Numbered from the stretch's first letter, positions 1 through 5,684 are shown. The stretch is DNA of 6,184 bases from Methanosarcinales archaeon (GCA_030609345.1 JAUWCK010000071.1:1-6184); one strand, 5' to 3'. Notes: generated by a model from the letters alone, not told the origin. Numbers and translations are program-made.

Positions 1-276
1 CATCAGCGTACAGGATACTCGAAGGGAGAACTGTACCTGAATGGGATCAATAAAGGAGACCGTGTGCTGGTCGTAGACGATGTGATCAGTACAGGGGGTA
101 CGATGAAAGCGGTCAGCCTTGCGCTCGAACTTGCCGGCGCCGAGGTCTCGGATATCGTCGTGGTCATCGAGCGCGGCGAAGGCGCGGCGGAATTGCGTGC
201 CTCGGGACGTGATGTGAAGACGCTGGTCTCAGTGGATGCGGATGCGGAGGGCGTCACGATCAAATCGGCTCAGTGA
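1..276 (+). CDS. hpt: Hypoxanthine/guanine phosphoribosyltransferase, archaeal type (3' part only)
   Basis: This is the C-terminal 91 residues of a purine-salvage phosphoribosyltransferase; the start lies upstream of the window. The enzyme transfers the phosphoribosyl group of PRPP to hypoxanthine and/or guanine in the cytoplasm. The PRPP-binding signature [13 protein letters not shown] is at visible residues 22-34, with the paired acidic residues and the STGGT phosphate loop. It is preceded by [18 protein letters not shown], which in archaeal HGPRTases sits in the same place. The usual family length is about 180-190 residues, so roughly half is seen. An adenine phosphoribosyltransferase is the main alternative, because the two are close in this lineage; the base specificity cannot be read from this half. 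The stop codon TGA (274-276) overlaps the next gene's ATG by one base, so the two genes are probably co-transcribed and translationally coupled. Confidence 0.87.
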   Translation, partial: HQRTGYSKGELYLNGINKGDRVLVVDDVISTGGTMKAVSLALELAGAEVSDIVVVIERGEGAAELRASGRDVKTLVSVDADAEGVTIKSAQ

Positions 277-1073
277 TGGCTGACACGGTTCTTGTCTCTG
301 ATCTTGTCACCTATCTGCGATGTCCGCGCCTTGTATACTTCCGCAGCCGGAAAAACGACCGCGAACCGGTGGAGCGGGATGTGGATGCGAGATACTTAAC
401 CCGACTCATCTCAAAGGAACTTGCGCTCACGTATCACCGTGCTGTTGCAAGTGCAAGTGAAGATGCGGCAGAAGTGCTGCGGATCGAACTTGACCGCATC
501 GTAAACGACCTATCCGTGGTCTACCGTGCCGAACTTGCAGGTGTGGATCGCTCCGTGGTCCGGGACGCAGCAGAGAGCATCGATATCGGCGCAATCGGAT
601 CACGGATCGCGGACGTCATCCGGAAGACCGGGAGGGACGAACTGCTTGCAAGGATAACCCCGTGTGCGGTTGAGTACGCAATCTATTCGGACGCTCTCGG
701 GCTCGCGGGGTCTCCTGACAAACTGGTGCGGGTGGACGACCGCGTGCTGCCGTACATGATCAGGACGGGTGATAAGCCTGAAAACGGAGTATGGAAACCT
801 GACCGGCTACAGATCACGGCTTATGCGATGCTTGTGGAAGAGCGGTTCGGACAGGTCGTGGAGTACGGTTTTGTGGAGTACGCACGGTTCTTTGAGATAC
901 GGGAGGTGGTTATCAGATCGAGAGACCGGCGCAGGGTTCTCGAGCTGCGAAACCGGGTTCGGATGATCAAAGGCGGCAGGATGCCTGACCGCGCGCATGA
1001 TGCGCCGTGTGATCTCTGTGCATTCGAAGTGGATTGTGTCGCAAAGCGGTCGCTTGCATCGAAGTTCTGGTAG
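276..1073 (+). CDS. Stand-alone Cas4-family (RecB/Dna2-like, PD-(D/E)XK) protein with altered active site
   Basis: A 265-residue protein of the Cas4/DUF83 type. Cas4 proteins are iron-sulphur PD-(D/E)XK nucleases used in CRISPR spacer acquisition; stand-alone homologues are common in archaea and mostly of unknown role. Seen here are the N-terminal CPRLVYF block (C16), the GSPD motif (145-148, acidic D148), the QITAY box (Q179 and Y183, the QxxxY motif), and a C-terminal cysteine group C245, C248, C254 that with C16 would make the four-cysteine cluster site. Where Cas4 normally has E-x-K before a TG pair, this protein has M161-I-R163 before TG (164-165), so the metal-binding glutamate and catalytic lysine appear to be missing. 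No cas1, cas2 or CRISPR repeat is in the window. The start is taken at ATG 276, overlapping the hpt stop (TGATG). GTG at 273 is possible but adds one residue and has no better ribosome site. No strong Shine-Dalgarno sequence is seen, which fits translational coupling. Family call firm; nuclease activity doubtful. Confidence 0.84.
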   Translation: MADTVLVSDLVTYLRCPRLVYFRSRKNDREPVERDVDARYLTRLISKELALTYHRAVASASEDAAEVLRIELDRIVNDLSVVYRAELAGVDRSVVRDAAESIDIGAIGSRIADVIRKTGRDELLARITPCAVEYAIYSDALGLAGSPDKLVRVDDRVLPYMIRTGDKPENGVWKPDRLQITAYAMLVEERFGQVVEYGFVEYARFFEIREVVIRSRDRRRVLELRNRVRMIKGGRMPDRAHDAPCDLCAFEVDCVAKRSLASKFW

Positions 1074-1175
1074 CGTTTCCAAATTCTGTAATTTGTATTA
1101 AATATTAAAGATTTGCAGATGATCGAGCAAAAAGCATGCAATATATTTAAAGCAGAGACCAATATATAGTCACTG
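1074..1175. other. Intergenic region between the Cas4-like gene and glmU
   Basis: This 102-base AT-rich gap separates the hpt/Cas4-like pair from the amino-sugar genes. The first 35 bases contain short T-rich runs that could serve as a weak archaeal termination zone. The end carries a TATA-like box and no Shine-Dalgarno sequence. I see no RNA gene or clear hairpin in it. Confidence 0.6.
1141..1151 (+). promoter_or_regulatory. Archaeal TATA box for the glmU-glmS transcript
   Basis: The stretch ATATATTTAAA fits an archaeal TATA element. Its centre is about 30 bases before the glmU ATG at 1176. With the usual 22-27 base distance from box to start site, transcription would begin only a few bases before the ATG. 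The bases just upstream of the ATG contain no GGAGG- or GGTGA-like sequence, so a leaderless mRNA is the most likely arrangement. A second AT-rich run at 1161-1169 is too close to the ATG to serve as the box. Confidence 0.55.
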
Positions 1176-2381
1176 ATGAAGGCGGTTATTCTTGCTGCGG
1201 GTGAAGGGACGCGGTGCAGACCACTGACACTTACGAGATCAAAGGTGATGCTTCCGGTCGCAAACAAGCCAACGGTTGAGTATGTGGTGCAGGCGCTGCA
1301 TGACAGCGGCATCAGAGACATCGTAATGGTTGTTGGGTATGCAAAAGAGCGCATCATGAATTATTTTGGGAACGGGAAGGATTTTGATGTTAATATCGAA
1401 TATGCGGAGCAGAAACAGCAACTCGGTACGGCATACGCGATAAAACAGGTAAAGGATCTCGTGGAGGGCGAATTTCTTGTACTTAACGGGGACAATCTCG
1501 TGAGCGAAGAGACGATTACAGACCTCACAGAGAAACACACGGAAGGTGTATCGATTCTGACAGCAGCAAGAGCGGATGCCACCGGATATGCGCTTGTCGA
1601 GGAGAGGGACGGGAAGGTTCTAAAGATCATTGAGGGTCTAACGCTCAAGGACGTCCACAATGTCAATACAGGCATCTACATATTCGGTCCGGCTATCTTT
1701 GACGCGATCGAGGAGACGCTTAAGTCCGATCTCGGTGAATTCGGGATAACCGATTCGATACAGCGAATGGTCGATGCAGGATATGGGGTACATGCATACA
1801 GAACATATCATACGTGGATGGATGTGATACATTCATGGAACCTGCTCGGTGTGAATGCAAGGATTCTTGAGGACATTTCCGAATCGGTGCACGAAACCGC
1901 GGAGGTGGACGGTAAGATTAAAGGTAGAGTGGTTGTTGGCAGCGGTTCGATTATAGGAGAGGGTTCGTACATCAAAGGTCCCGTGATCATCGGAAGGGAC
2001 TGCGAGATCGGTCCGAATGTGGCCATCGCGCCGTCAACATCCATCGGAGACAATGTCACGATCGAGCCGTTCACATACATCAGGAACAGCGTGATCCTTG
2101 ATAACACGTACATCGGCTCGGGAAGCACCATAAAAAACTCCATTATAGGCGAGAACAACCTCATCGAGAGCCATTTCATCACAGAGAGCGGAAAGAACCT
2201 GATGATAGAACTGGAAGGGATGCTGCACCATGCAGACGAACTCGGCACCGTACTCGGCGATGGCAACAGGGTCGGATGCAACGTCTCGACTGCGGCTGGC
2301 ACGCTCGTTGGAACAGAGTGCAGGATCGAGACTGGTGCAGTCATCAGGAAGCAGATACCACCCCATGCGCTGGTGATGTGA
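1176..2381 (+). CDS. glmU: Bifunctional sugar-1-phosphate nucleotidylyltransferase / N-acetyltransferase (archaeal GlmU type)
   Basis: A 401-residue cytoplasmic enzyme expected to acetylate glucosamine-1-phosphate and join N-acetylglucosamine-1-phosphate to UTP, giving UDP-GlcNAc. The N-terminal nucleotidyltransferase domain (about 1-230) shows LAAGEGTRCRPLT (6-18), SKVMLPVANKP (22-32, K23), QLGTA (82-86), NGD (104-106, metal-binding D106), NTG (164-166) and WMD (214-216, second metal aspartate D216). From about residue 235 to the end is a left-handed beta-helix of hexapeptide repeats with V/I-G-x-x repeats, the acyltransferase fold. The length equals the two-domain archaeal enzymes such as Sulfolobus tokodaii ST0452 (from memory). 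The neighbour glmS makes the amino sugar upstream in the same pathway, which supports GlmU over a plain glucose-1-phosphate thymidylyl- or uridylyltransferase, though these remain alternatives for the N-terminal half. The ATG is fixed by the MKAVILAAG motif. The last codons carry a Shine-Dalgarno sequence (GGTGAT, 2372-2377) for whatever starts at 2383. Confidence 0.88.
   Translation: MKAVILAAGEGTRCRPLTLTRSKVMLPVANKPTVEYVVQALHDSGIRDIVMVVGYAKERIMNYFGNGKDFDVNIEYAEQKQQLGTAYAIKQVKDLVEGEFLVLNGDNLVSEETITDLTEKHTEGVSILTAARADATGYALVEERDGKVLKIIEGLTLKDVHNVNTGIYIFGPAIFDAIEETLKSDLGEFGITDSIQRMVDAGYGVHAYRTYHTWMDVIHSWNLLGVNARILEDISESVHETAEVDGKIKGRVVVGSGSIIGEGSYIKGPVIIGRDCEIGPNVAIAPSTSIGDNVTIEPFTYIRNSVILDNTYIGSGSTIKNSIIGENNLIESHFITESGKNLMIELEGMLHHADELGTVLGDGNRVGCNVSTAAGTLVGTECRIETGAVIRKQIPPHALVM
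2372..2377 (+). promoter_or_regulatory. Shine-Dalgarno sequence inside the glmU 3' end, serving ATG 2383
   Basis: GGTGAT matches the archaeal anti-Shine-Dalgarno complement (GGAGGTGATC) and lies 5 bases before the ATG at 2383. This good site now drives only a 50-codon frame. It suggests that 2383 was the original start of glmS, overlapping closely with glmU, before the intervening 153 bases were gained. Confidence 0.5.
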
Positions 2382-2382
2382 T

Positions 2383-2535
2383 ATGTGCGGCACAATTTTT
2401 TCTCCGAAAAAATTGGATGTTGTCCAACATTCCGCTAACGCCCTGCCCTTCGGGCAGTGGCGTCGATGGATTCCAAAGGAATCCATTACGCTCCAGTTGG
2501 ACTATCGATCTTTGATGATATGGTGGGTGGGGTAA
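2383..2535 (+). CDS. Possible 50-codon upstream ORF (remnant glmS start running into the hairpin element)
   Basis: From ATG 2383 a frame of 50 codons runs to TAA 2533-2535, which directly abuts the glmS ATG (TAAATG). It begins MCGT, nearly the same as the MCGI start of GlmS, then continues through the hairpin region and ends in a tryptophan-rich tail (IWWVG). It has a well-placed Shine-Dalgarno sequence (GGTGAT), so it may be translated. Ribosomes ending at its TAA could re-initiate on glmS. The peptide resembles no family I know and its composition follows from the palindromes, so a functional product is unlikely. If it matters, it is probably as a leader ORF that carries ribosomes through the hairpins. 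Confidence 0.25.
   Translation: MCGTIFSPKKLDVVQHSANALPFGQWRRWIPKESITLQLDYRSLMIWWVG
2393..2520 (+). repeat. Array of consecutive hairpins between glmU and glmS (probable palindromic element or structured leader)
   Basis: Nearly every base belongs to a short hairpin. H1: CAATTTTTTC (2393-2402) pairs with GAAAAAATTG (2406-2415), 10 bp, loop TCC. H2: ATGTTG (2417-2422) with CAACAT (2425-2430). H3: ACGCC plus CTGCCC (2438-2448) with GGGCAG, bulged T, GGCGT (2452-2463), 11 bp, loop TTC. H4: ATGGATTCC (2466-2474) with GGAATCCAT (2478-2486), 9 bp, loop AAA. H5: TCCA with TGGA (2492-2501), weak. H6: TATC-bulged G-ATC (2503-2510) with GATGATA (2514-2520), loop TTT. Three long perfect stems in under 100 bases are very unlikely by chance. 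The stretch has few stop codons in several frames on both strands, which recalls palindromic elements that insert into reading frames. It may be a dispersed genomic repeat, a regulatory leader of glmS, or both; which one cannot be decided from this window. Confidence 0.7.
2396..2401 (+). terminator. Possible oligo-T transcription termination signal after glmU
   Basis: A run of six T, 15 bases after the glmU stop codon, fits the oligo-T signals that end transcription in archaea. It is also the left arm of hairpin H1. If it acts, part of the transcripts would stop before glmS, lowering glmS expression relative to glmU. Confidence 0.25.
2522..2532 (+). promoter_or_regulatory. G-rich ribosome binding region of glmS
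   Basis: GGTGGGTGGGG ends three bases before the glmS ATG at 2536. It contains GGTG steps able to pair with the archaeal 16S 3' end, although it is less standard than the GGTGAT before 2383. It lies at the right end of the inserted stretch, so the present ribosome site of glmS would have been supplied by the insert. Confidence 0.45.
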
Positions 2536-4338
2536 ATGTGCGGCATCGTCGGTTATCTCGGCACATCCGGAGCCATGCCAGTTCTCTTTGATCTTTTGAA
2601 GAAACTGGAGTACCGCGGATACGACTCCGCAGGAATCGCTATCCTGAACGATGAAAATGATGAGATCCGGACATCCAAGACCGAAGGAAGCGTCGATGAC
2701 CTGATATCGATCACGCCTGATCTCGGAGGGCACATCGGAATCGGGCATACGCGGTGGGCAACGCATGGAAAGCCGTCGACCAGGAACGCGCATCCACACT
2801 CTGATGGCACAGGCAGGATCGCTCTTGTCCACAACGGGATCATCGAGAACTATACAGAGATCAAGGACAAATTGATCGATTCAGGTCATGAATTCAGGTC
2901 AGAGACCGACACAGAAGTACTTCCGCATCTGATCGAGGAATATTATGACGGTGATCTCGAATCAGCAGTGCGAAACGCGCTATCGATGGTTCGCGGGTCG
3001 TACGCGCTCGCGGCGATAAGTGTTGATGATCCGGGCAAGATCATTGTCGCGCGGAAGGATAGTCCACTCGTGCTCGGACTCGGGCGTGGCGGGTTTTTTA
3101 TAGCGTCCGACGTATCCGGGATCCTTAAGTACACGAGAGATGTCATCTTCATGAACGATGGGGAGATTGGTGTAATAACAGATTCCGGCATCGATATCAC
3201 GACGCTCGATGGGGTTTCTGTTGAGAAGAAGATCGAAACAATCGAATGGAATCCTGAGGCGGCAGAGAAGAGCGGTTATGAGCATTTCATGCTAAAAGAG
3301 ATATTCGAGCAGCCAGACACCATCAGGGATACGTTTTCAGGAAGAATATCGGCAGACGGGATCGATCTTGGTGTAGCGCTGCCGAACGTCAGGAGGATCG
3401 TGATCATCGCATGTGGAACCTCGTACCATGCCGGGCTCTTTGGGAGGTACGTGATCGAGCGGTTTGCCAGAATTCCCGTCGATGCCGAGATCGCATCCGA
3501 GTTCAGGTACACCGATCCGATCATCGATTGCGGCGATCTCGTGATAGCGATCACGCAGTCAGGAGAGACCGCTGACACCCTTGCAGCGATCAGGGAAGCA
3601 GGATCGAAGGGCAGCCAGAAACTCGGGATCGTCAATGCGCTTGGAAGCAGCATAACAAGGGAGTGCCAGTGCCTCTTCACGAGAGCGGGACCCGAGATCG
3701 GTGTTGCTGCCACCAAATCGTTCACATCGCAACTGGCATGTCTGCTCTTGCTTTCAGTGCAACTCGGTAAAGCGAGAAAGACGTTATCAACGGTAGATGT
3801 AAACGACTTTGTCTACGAATTAAAGCAGACGAGCGGGAACATCCAGCGTGTGCTCAACAGCGCGCCTGACATCCGGGAGTGCGCAAGCATGTTTGCTGAT
3901 GCTGAGCAGTTCCTGTTCATGGGCAGGGGCGCAAACTATCCAGCCGCGCTTGAAGGCGCGCTCAAATTAAAAGAGATCTCCTATATCCCGGCAGAAGGAT
4001 TTCCAGCAGGCGAACTGAAGCACGGTCCGCTTGCCCTGATCTACGAGGGAGTTCCTGTGGTTGCGATAGCGACAAAGGATCCGGTGTACGAAAAGACGCT
4101 TGGGAACATCAAGGAGGTGAAGGCAAGAGGCGCAACCGTCATCGGAATCGCAAACGAGAGCGACACCGAGATTGCGAAATACGTGGACTATGTGCTCAGG
4201 ATACCTGATACCGATCCGTGGATCGCGCCCGTCCTCTCTTCAGTCGTGCTCCAGTTGTTCGCATACTATGTCGCACATCACAGGGGTTGCGAGATCGATA
4301 AGCCGAGAAATCTTGCAAAGAGCGTTACTGTGGAGTGA
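2536..4338 (+). CDS. glmS: Glutamine--fructose-6-phosphate aminotransferase (isomerizing)
   Basis: A 600-residue cytoplasmic enzyme that makes glucosamine-6-phosphate from fructose-6-phosphate and glutamine, the first step toward UDP-GlcNAc. The N-terminal class II glutaminase domain has nucleophile C2 (MCGIVGY), YRGYDSAG (26-33), HTRWATHG (71-78), HNGIIEN (99-105) and SETDTE (122-127). The first SIS domain carries ACGTSYHAG (292-300), TQSGETADT (340-348) and ATKSFTSQ (392-399). The second SIS domain carries GRGANYPAALEGALKLKE (463-480) and GFPAGELKHGP (488-498). The C terminus ends in the family signature DKPRNLAKSVTVE (588-600). It is full length with no lesions. The start is fixed because C2 must follow the initiator Met. 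An almost identical start (ATGTGCGGCA) lies 153 bases upstream in the same frame, separated by hairpins and TAA. The gene is probably co-transcribed with glmU. glmM, needed between the two steps, is not in view. Confidence 0.97.
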   Translation: MCGIVGYLGTSGAMPVLFDLLKKLEYRGYDSAGIAILNDENDEIRTSKTEGSVDDLISITPDLGGHIGIGHTRWATHGKPSTRNAHPHSDGTGRIALVHNGIIENYTEIKDKLIDSGHEFRSETDTEVLPHLIEEYYDGDLESAVRNALSMVRGSYALAAISVDDPGKIIVARKDSPLVLGLGRGGFFIASDVSGILKYTRDVIFMNDGEIGVITDSGIDITTLDGVSVEKKIETIEWNPEAAEKSGYEHFMLKEIFEQPDTIRDTFSGRISADGIDLGVALPNVRRIVIIACGTSYHAGLFGRYVIERFARIPVDAEIASEFRYTDPIIDCGDLVIAITQSGETADTLAAIREAGSKGSQKLGIVNALGSSITRECQCLFTRAGPEIGVAATKSFTSQLACLLLLSVQLGKARKTLSTVDVNDFVYELKQTSGNIQRVLNSAPDIRECASMFADAEQFLFMGRGANYPAALEGALKLKEISYIPAEGFPAGELKHGPLALIYEGVPVVAIATKDPVYEKTLGNIKEVKARGATVIGIANESDTEIAKYVDYVLRIPDTDPWIAPVLSSVVLQLFAYYVAHHRGCEIDKPRNLAKSVTVE

Positions 4339-4341
4339 TAT

Positions 4342-4374
4342 GTTGGACCTACGCGGACGGTGGGTTTAAATATG
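4342..4374 (+). repeat. Possible relic of the hairpin element's right end downstream of glmS
   Basis: Just after the glmS stop, the order GTTGGAC (4342-4348), TACG, GGTGGGT (4359-4365), TAAAT then ATG resembles the right end of the glmU-glmS insert, which has GTTGGAC (2496-2502), TATCG, GGTGGGT (2522-2528), TAAATG. The spacer is 10 bases here and 19 there. Both places also follow a gene ending GTGATATGT (2378-2386 and 4335-4343). The match is short and gapped and may be chance. Confidence 0.25.
4365..4372 (+). promoter_or_regulatory. Archaeal TATA box of the three-gene cassette
   Basis: TTTAAATA matches the archaeal TATA consensus TTTAWATA exactly. A start site about 25 bases downstream (near 4394) would leave a leader of roughly 20 bases carrying the Shine-Dalgarno sequence at 4407-4411. 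The cassette therefore appears to have its own promoter and need not depend on glmS transcription. Confidence 0.6.
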
Positions 4375-4406
4375 CAATTATTACATATTATATTCCAACC
4401 ACAGAT

Positions 4407-4411
4407 GAGGT
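4407..4411 (+). promoter_or_regulatory. Shine-Dalgarno sequence that fixes the start at ATG 4416
   Basis: GAGGT lies 4 bases before ATG 4416. It favours this ATG over the in-frame upstream GTG at 4335, which overlaps the glmS stop codon and would place the TATA box inside the gene. Confidence 0.55.
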
Positions 4412-4415
4412 AAAC

Positions 4416-5036
4416 ATGGAAGCTAAACTTATACGGGCAGATATTGTGATAATAGCTTCAGCTCATAATCCGAGCATAATGGCTCCACAATGGCTCAAGG
4501 ATGAATCCTTGATATTGGAAGAACCCAGCCATTTTGTACATACCCCTGATTTAGCTATATTTGAATCGGAGTCTTTTTCATTGGTAGTTGATCATCATCG
4601 ACTGCAAATCGCAGTTAAAAAGCAAGACAATAAGTCATTAAAATCTTTAGCAAATATCGTTAGTAATTATGTAAAATTATTACCTCATATCCCCTACAAG
4701 GCACTTGGTTTAAACTTTATATGGACTATTGAAGTTGATGGTGGAGAGGAACTTCCAAAAATTGAGCTTAACATAAATAAAAGCGATTTAATGTCAGTTT
4801 TCGGGGGTTATGACGTCGATTGTGGTGGTATCATTTACGCAAGAAAAGAACCGTATATGCTTAAAGTTGTTATCGAACTTCAAGGAGGAAATACCATTGT
4901 TCACAATTTCAATTACAATTATGAACTTGAAGACATGTCGGTGGAATATATAGTAAAGTTGATAGATAATTTTTTAACTATGAAAGAAGATTCGTCGAGT
5001 ATTGTCAAAGGTCTTTACGCGATAGGAGAAAAGTAG
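4416..5036 (+). CDS. Uncharacterised protein, first gene of a HEPN-associated cassette
   Basis: A 206-residue soluble protein with no signal peptide or membrane segment. I do not recognise a named family. Visible blocks are ADIVIIASAHNPSIM (8-22), a segment around FSLVVDHHRLQIAV (54-67), and KLLPHIPYKALGLNFIW (87-103), followed by alternating beta-strand-like stretches and a C-terminal helix near 175-190. The HNP, PHxPY and ALGLN patterns look like conserved family blocks, and I have an uncertain memory of similar short accessory proteins (distantly like the sporadically distributed TIGR04255 group). The gene is far more AT-rich than glmS: the 60 bases from 4621 hold only 13 G or C, against 34 in the 60 from 3481. 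This supports acquisition. It stops at TAG 5034-5036, immediately followed by the next ATG, so the two genes are coupled. No catalytic motif is evident; a recognition or antitoxin-like role is speculation. Confidence 0.82.
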   Translation: MEAKLIRADIVIIASAHNPSIMAPQWLKDESLILEEPSHFVHTPDLAIFESESFSLVVDHHRLQIAVKKQDNKSLKSLANIVSNYVKLLPHIPYKALGLNFIWTIEVDGGEELPKIELNINKSDLMSVFGGYDVDCGGIIYARKEPYMLKVVIELQGGNTIVHNFNYNYELEDMSVEYIVKLIDNFLTMKEDSSSIVKGLYAIGEK

Positions 5037-5684
5037 ATGGTCATGCCACATCACACAGGTATCGAAGGGATAGGGACGTCAACAGGAGAGCTGTGGGAAG
5101 AAAGAGAAGCGCTAATGAGCGTTGGCTTTATGGGATCCCCAAACACTTTTTCCAGACTTCAACCTCCCACCACAGCGCCAAATATCTATTCAGTGCATCG
5201 TCCTATTTTTAACACTGTTTCCCAAAGGCTTGCAAGAGGAGAAGAATGGGGGTGCGAGCAATATTATAGCGTTGATCGTGCAAGTAAAAGCTTGCATTCG
5301 CTGATAGATTTGGTTGCTGGCACATCTCGGAATGAAACTTTATCAACTTATCCTACTTCGGATTTACGAAAGTTAGAACAGCATTACATCTTCCGAAATC
5401 GATCCGAAGTTGTGGGGTTTGCTGTGAACAATTCTTTCCTTTTACAGCCGCTCCACGAAGCATACGAACAGATTAGGAATTATTTTGGAGAGTCGGTACA
5501 GGCAGTTCTTGAGGTCGTTGCCGACCCCGAGTTTTTCGAAGATCAGGAATTAGTGATTTTTATTCGCACAGACCTTTCGCCAGATGAAGCTTTTGAAAAG
5601 ATGGAACAGATTGATGACGAATGGTGGTTGAATGTTCCTGCTAATGTGCGGAAAAAGCTATGTATTGATGTGGAATTCATATGA
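5037..5684 (+). CDS. Uncharacterised protein, middle gene of a HEPN-associated cassette
   Basis: A 215-residue soluble protein. Its ATG directly follows the upstream stop codon, with AGGAGA at 5024-5029 as Shine-Dalgarno sequence; ATG 5043 is a weaker alternative. The N-terminal part (1-60) is rich in G, S, T and P and looks loosely structured. A central part (about 60-120) contains WGCEQYYSVDRASKSL. The C-terminal part (about 125-215) looks like a compact domain, with HEAYEQIRNYFG (140-151), VLEVVADPEFFEDQELVIFI (157-176) and DEWWLNV (194-200) before a final strand. The VADPE, D-Q-E-L-V-x-F-I and DEWWL patterns look conserved, and I recall similar unnamed proteins encoded next to HEPN genes in bacteria and archaea, without a function. 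Its end overlaps the HEPN gene by four bases (ATGA), the usual sign of coupled partners, so this is the natural candidate for the protein that binds or controls the HEPN protein. Confidence 0.82.
   Translation: MVMPHHTGIEGIGTSTGELWEEREALMSVGFMGSPNTFSRLQPPTTAPNIYSVHRPIFNTVSQRLARGEEWGCEQYYSVDRASKSLHSLIDLVAGTSRNETLSTYPTSDLRKLEQHYIFRNRSEVVGFAVNNSFLLQPLHEAYEQIRNYFGESVQAVLEVVADPEFFEDQELVIFIRTDLSPDEAFEKMEQIDDEWWLNVPANVRKKLCIDVEFI

Larger units (their letters stand above)
2383..2545 (+). repeat. 10-base direct repeat (ATGTGCGGCA) bounding a 143-base insert
   Basis: ATGTGCGGCA occurs at 2383-2392 and again at 2536-2545, where it is the first ten bases of glmS. The first hairpin begins at the very next base after the left copy. 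The period is 153 bases, exactly 51 codons. This is what a target-site duplication looks like when an element of about 143 bp lands just after the start of glmS. The ends of the insert (CAATTTTTTC on the left, GGGGTAA on the right) are not inverted repeats of each other, so a classical transposase-made TIR element is not shown. Slippage or a short duplication followed by divergence is the alternative. Confidence 0.55.

Noticed and set aside
276..1073. A CRISPR-Cas locus around the Cas4-like gene
   Set aside because: No cas1, cas2, effector genes or regularly spaced repeats are visible anywhere in the window.
1808..2395. Long open frame on the minus strand across the glmU 3' half
   Set aside because: It is an antisense shadow of the repetitive beta-helix coding region; the + strand frame has clear family motifs.
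2276..2515. A + strand 79-codon frame across the glmU end and the hairpins
   Set aside because: It is out of frame with the conserved glmU C terminus, has no ribosome site, and its sequence is low in protein-like character.
2393..2535. A glmS ribozyme upstream of glmS
   Set aside because: The position is suggestive, but the conserved core of the bacterial glmS ribozyme is not recognisable, and the region is a row of simple hairpins rather than the ribozyme's nested pseudoknots.
2344..2832. Minus-strand open frame running through the hairpin block into glmS
   Set aside because: It has no recognisable motif and overlaps the catalytic N terminus of GlmS. It is open only because the hairpin block contains few stops.
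4335..4415. An N-terminal extension of the 4416 gene starting at GTG 4335
   Set aside because: It would overlap the glmS stop codon and include the TTTAAATA box. ATG 4416 has a Shine-Dalgarno sequence and begins a more protein-like sequence.
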